A DNA stretch of 64,000 bases, from the NCBI GenBank assembly GCA_028820505.1, contig JAPPIT010000007.1, positions 22,779 to 86,778 of the forward strand, read 5' to 3'. The translations under genes and the position numbers were made by a program. Below are positions 60,845 to 64,000 of this stretch, piece by piece; position 1 is the stretch's first letter; each line of letters opens with the position of its first letter. The stretch is from Defluviicoccus sp. GTDB taxonomy: Bacteria > Pseudomonadota > Alphaproteobacteria > MPNO01. The notes under the pieces were generated by a model. The model worked only from the letters and a program-made list of their open reading frames with translations, was not told where the DNA came from and did no database searches.

Positions 60845-61450
60845 GTGATCGATCTTTATTTCTGGACTACCGACAACGGCTACAAGGCGCGGCAGGCGGT
60901 CGAGGAGACCGGGCTCGACTACAGGGTCGTGCCGATAAACCTGCGCGAGAAGGCCCAGTTCGACCCTGAGTTCCTGAAGATCAGCCCGGGCCACAAGATC
61001 CCGGCGATCGTCGATCCCGACGGGCCCAGCGGGCGCAGGGTCACGCTCTGCGAATCGGGCGCGATCCTCAAATATCTCGCGGGCAAGGCGGGCGGCGCGC
61101 TCTACCCCGACGACCCGGCGGTCGATCAGTGGTTCTTCTTCGGCACCTCCACCTTCACCCCGCTCGCCCAGCAGTTCGGCCTGTTCTTCCACCGCTTCGG
61201 CTCGGACGTGCCGCCGGCCAAGGCGCATTACGAGACCGTGCTGCGCGACCTGCTCGGCGTCTTCGACCGGCATCTGGCGGACAACGAGTATTTCGCCGGC
61301 GACTACTCGATCGCCGATATCTCGTCCTATCCCGACGTGCACATCCACGGGGTTCGCGACGTCGGGCTCGACGACTACCCCAACGTCGAACGCTGGCACG
61401 ACGCGATCGAGGCGCGGCCCGCGGTACAGCGCGCGTGGGGGGATTATTGA
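60845..61450 (+). CDS. Glutathione S-transferase-like protein, Ure2/YghU type (201 aa)
   Basis: The thioredoxin-like N-domain (IDLYFWTTDNGYKARQ, HKIPAIVDPD with its cis-proline, CESGAILKYLA) is followed by an all-helical C-domain (YFAGDYSIADISSYP). TTDNGYK resembles YghU and fungal Ure2 in place of the usual serine or tyrosine. A GTG start at 60845 is used. Likely glutathione-dependent detoxification or disulfide reduction. Confidence 0.87.
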   Translation: MIDLYFWTTDNGYKARQAVEETGLDYRVVPINLREKAQFDPEFLKISPGHKIPAIVDPDGPSGRRVTLCESGAILKYLAGKAGGALYPDDPAVDQWFFFGTSTFTPLAQQFGLFFHRFGSDVPPAKAHYETVLRDLLGVFDRHLADNEYFAGDYSIADISSYPDVHIHGVRDVGLDDYPNVERWHDAIEARPAVQRAWGDY

Positions 61451-61481
61451 GGAGCTAGAATCGCTGCGTCTCCCCGCCGCC

Positions 61482-62600
61482 TCACCACGCGCGGCGGGCG
61501 GGGTCGGCGAGGCGTTCCCTGGCGATGCGGTCGGCGACCGCGCCGGGGGCGGCGCCCTCGCGGTCGGCGCGCTCGAAGATTTCGGCCAGCGTCCATCCGA
61601 TCGCCGCGACCCGTTCCCCGGCGCGCTCCGGCGAGAACCCGTCCGGGTGGAGCTGGAGGGTGAGCGCGATCGCCCCGCCCGCGTTGATGACGTAATCGGG
61701 GGCGTAGAGCACGTTGCGGTCGCGGAGCAGATCGCCGTGGCGCGCTTCGCGCAGCTGGTTGTTGGCCGAGCCCGCGATGATCGCGCAGCGCAGGCGCCCG
61801 ACGGTATCGTCGTTTATCGCCGCCCCCAGCGCGCACGGTGCGAAGACGTCGACCTTCACGCCGTATATCTCCTCCGGCGCGACCACGGTCGCGTCGAACG
61901 CCGCGCCGGCGCGCTCCGCCGCCTCGGCCGAGACATCGGCGACGAACAGCTTGGCGCCCTGGAAGGCCAGGCGGTCGCAGAGCTTGTAGCCGACGCTGCC
62001 GACGCCCTGCACGGCGACGGTCGTGCCGGCGAGCGAGTCGCGTCCCAGCCGGTGCCTGACCGCCGCCTCGATGCCGACGGCAACGCCGTAGGCGGTCCAG
62101 GGCGACGGGTCTCCGCCGCGCTCGCCGGTGCCGAGGACGTGGCGGGTCTCCTCCGCCGCCCGGTTCATGTCGTCCACGCCGACGCCGACATCCTCGCCCG
62201 TGATGTAGCCGCCGGCGAGCGCGTCCACCGCGCGGCCGAAGGCGCGGAACAGCGCGCCGGACTTGCCGGTCCGGGGATCGCCCAGGATGACCGCCTTGCC
62301 GCCGCCGAAGGGGACGCCCGCCATGGCGCTCTTGTAGGTCATGCCGCGCGACAGCCTGAGCGCGTCGGTGAGCGCCGCGTCCTCGCTCTCGTAGGGCCAC
62401 ATGCGGCAGCCGCCGATCGCCGGGCCGAGCGTCCGGTCGTGGATCGCGATGATCGCGTGCAGGCCGGCAGCCATATCCACCGCCCGGACGATGCGCTCGT
62501 GGCCGTCGAAGGCGGGATTGGCGCGCGCTTCGGCGGTGATGTCCGTTATCTCGATGTCGCCCGGCATTTCCGGGGTCTCGCGAACGGCAAGCGCTTCCAT
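61482..62600 (-). CDS. Leucine/valine dehydrogenase family protein (372 aa)
   Basis: Glu/Leu/Phe/Val dehydrogenase family: GGCRMWPYES, SRGMTYKSAMAGVPFGGGKAVI with the catalytic lysine, and VAVQGVGSVGYKLCDRL for NAD. The C-terminal half (NDDTVGRLRCAIIAGSANNQL) is also in agreement. It interconverts a branched-chain amino acid and its keto acid. The ATG at 62600 is chosen; an ATG at 62636 precedes it. An aminotransferase gene lies directly upstream. Confidence 0.9.
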   Translation of the reverse strand: MEALAVRETPEMPGDIEITDITAEARANPAFDGHERIVRAVDMAAGLHAIIAIHDRTLGPAIGGCRMWPYESEDAALTDALRLSRGMTYKSAMAGVPFGGGKAVILGDPRTGKSGALFRAFGRAVDALAGGYITGEDVGVGVDDMNRAAEETRHVLGTGERGGDPSPWTAYGVAVGIEAAVRHRLGRDSLAGTTVAVQGVGSVGYKLCDRLAFQGAKLFVADVSAEAAERAGAAFDATVVAPEEIYGVKVDVFAPCALGAAINDDTVGRLRCAIIAGSANNQLREARHGDLLRDRNVLYAPDYVINAGGAIALTLQLHPDGFSPERAGERVAAIGWTLAEIFERADREGAAPGAVADRIARERLADPARRAW

Positions 62601-62742
62601 GACGGTCTCTTTCCTCGACGGGAAGGATTGGGACATGGGGACGCGCGCGCCCGGCGCAAGGCCGCGGCGCCACAATCGCAGCATCGTGACCCGGAGGGCC
62701 GCGCGGGCGACACATTGTTGCGCGGGCCGAGAGGGCAATCGG

Positions 62743-63888
62743 TCAGTTCAAATGCGGCTCCAGCCGGTCCAGGGCGCGCGAGAGCGTGTCGGCCTCGGCG
62801 GCGAAGCAGAGCCTGAGCCGGCCTTCGCCCGCCTCGCCGAAGGCGCGGCCGGGGGCGAGGCCGACGCCGGCGGTCGCGATCAGCTCGTGCGCGAGCGCGA
62901 GGCTGTCGGATACGCCGTCGACCGCGAAGAAGGCGTAGAACGCGCCGTCCGGGCGCGGCAGCCGGACGCGCCGCATCGCGCCGAGGCGCTGGACCACCAG
63001 GTCGCGGTTGCGCCGGTAGCGTTCGAGCAGCGATTCGACGAACGGCTCGCCCTCCCCGATGGCGGTGATGCCGGCGTGCTGGACGAAGGTCGTCGGCGAG
63101 GCGACGTTGTACTCGTTGAGCTTGGCGAAGGCGTCGCCCAGCTCCGGCGCGTGGGTGAGCCAGCCGAGCCGCCAGCCCGTCATCGACCACGACTTGGAAA
63201 AGCTGTTGATCGCGAGCAGCCGGTCGTCCGGCTCGGCGATGTCGAGGAAGGAGGGCGCGCGCGGCGCGTTGTAGGCGAGCCGGATATAGACCTCGTCGGC
63301 GATCACGTAGATGCCGCGCTCGCGGCACCGTTCCAGCAGCGCAAGCTGGTCGTCCGCCGTCATCACCCAGCCGGTCGGGTTGGCGGGCGAGTTGACCAGG
63401 ACGCCCACCGTGCGGTCGTCGCAGGCATCGAGCAGCCGGTCGAGGTCGAGCCGCCAGCCGGTGCCGCCGTCCGCCTCCAGGGGCACGATCCGCGTCTCGC
63501 CGCCCATCACGTGGACCGTCTCGACGCAGTTGGGCCAGATCGGGCCGACCGCGACGATGTTGTCGCCGGGCGCGACGATGAGCTGGGAGCAGAGCATGAT
63601 CGCGTTCATGCCCGACGCGGTGACGGTGATCCGGTCGGTCCCGATGTCGCTTCCGTGGAGATTGCTCGCGTAAGCTGCGATCGCCTCCCGGAGCGGCGGG
63701 ATCCCGCGATTCTGGGTGTAGAACACGTGGTCGGCCGCGAGCGCGCGGACCGCCGCCTCCTTGATGAAGTCGGGGGTCGCCGTGTCCGGCTCGCCGAACC
63801 ACAGCGGGATCACGTCGCCCCGGCCGATATTGGCCTCGGCGACGGCGCGGATCAGCGATCCGCCGAGCCGCTCGATCTCGGGCCGCAT
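62743..63888 (-). CDS. PLP-dependent class I/II aminotransferase (381 aa)
   Basis: The PLP lysine is in NSFSKSWSMTGWRLGW near residue 234; NSPANPTGWV, IADEVYIRL and RLRLCFA are the fold I motifs. Alanine, aspartate and aromatic aminotransferases are all compatible. It starts with ATG at 63888, but the few bases before it run into low-complexity sequence, so a longer start cannot be ruled out. Confidence 0.88.
   Translation of the reverse strand: MRPEIERLGGSLIRAVAEANIGRGDVIPLWFGEPDTATPDFIKEAAVRALAADHVFYTQNRGIPPLREAIAAYASNLHGSDIGTDRITVTASGMNAIMLCSQLIVAPGDNIVAVGPIWPNCVETVHVMGGETRIVPLEADGGTGWRLDLDRLLDACDDRTVGVLVNSPANPTGWVMTADDQLALLERCRERGIYVIADEVYIRLAYNAPRAPSFLDIAEPDDRLLAINSFSKSWSMTGWRLGWLTHAPELGDAFAKLNEYNVASPTTFVQHAGITAIGEGEPFVESLLERYRRNRDLVVQRLGAMRRVRLPRPDGAFYAFFAVDGVSDSLALAHELIATAGVGLAPGRAFGEAGEGRLRLCFAAEADTLSRALDRLEPHLN

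Positions 63889-64000
<112 letters not shown>

Overview
The window is GC-rich throughout (roughly two-thirds G+C by eye) and reads as chromosomal DNA of an alphaproteobacterium, probably Rhodospirillales-like. The grounds are a core-gene neighbourhood typical of that class (ubiG, DUF1178, nitrilase, glutaredoxin, comF, BioC-like methyltransferase, mutT, argJ, secA; then accA-xerD divergent from aroK-aroB-corC; then pyrD-pyrK and recA-alaS), LexA-box-like GTTC-N7-GTTC sites before recA, and class-typical intergenic palindromes. The genus cannot be named from the sequence alone.

Bases 1 to about 11,300 are an integrated element whose left end lies outside the window. All its recognisable genes are on the minus strand. 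Read in transcription order they are a full-length RepC replication initiator with a probable origin inside its gene, ParA, ParB, a large serine recombinase, a phage-type cupin protein, a second RepC reduced to its N-terminal domain, a 95-residue unknown, a zinc-ribbon peptide, a Toprim (primase-like) protein, three tandem paralogous four-helix membrane proteins separated by a remnant of a second Toprim gene, a secreted two-cysteine protein, and a membrane-anchored coiled-coil protein. Most junctions from the Toprim gene on are 4-base ATGA or GTGA overlaps, so much of the element looks translationally coupled. A plus-strand promoter and terminator pair just upstream of repC looks like a small regulatory RNA.

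From 11.3 to 31.9 kb the window holds core metabolism and cell biology: ubiquinone synthesis (ubiG), a multi-rhodanese protein, comF, an MFS transporter, mutT, argJ (arginine), secA (secretion), accA (fatty acids), xerD (chromosome resolution), aroK/aroB (shikimate pathway), a CorC/CNNM transporter and a pyrimidine-dimer glycosylase. From 31.9 to 45 kb it is more accessory: a glyoxalase-fold protein, a DUF3891 protein, a NodIJ-type ABC exporter, a TenA/PqqC-like protein, a UbiD decarboxylase with enoyl-CoA hydratase, aldehyde dehydrogenase and a Gfo/Idh/MocA dehydrogenase, a DUF3179 protein and a complete TRAP transporter. From 45 to 51 kb come a VWA protein, a membrane J-protein, UDP-glucose dehydrogenase with phosphomannomutase (surface sugar precursors), an isochorismatase, a GGCT-fold protein and a YCII protein.

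The most striking gene is at 51,221-51,898. It is a thioredoxin-fold protein of the iodothyronine-deiodinase type in which an in-frame TGA falls exactly at the selenocysteine position of the S-x-T-U-P-P-F motif, with a hairpin at SECIS distance after it. A conventional gene caller would break this gene in two.

The rest (52-64 kb) is pyrD/pyrK, a TPR-2OG-Fe(II) oxygenase protein, an orphan nitrate/sulfonate-type ABC ATPase, alaS, recA with SOS-like boxes, a PaaI thioesterase, a glutathione-transferase-like protein, a leucine-dehydrogenase-family enzyme and an aminotransferase. The last ~110 bases are homopolymer-like sequence that looks like an assembly artefact. No tRNA, rRNA or CRISPR array was recognised.
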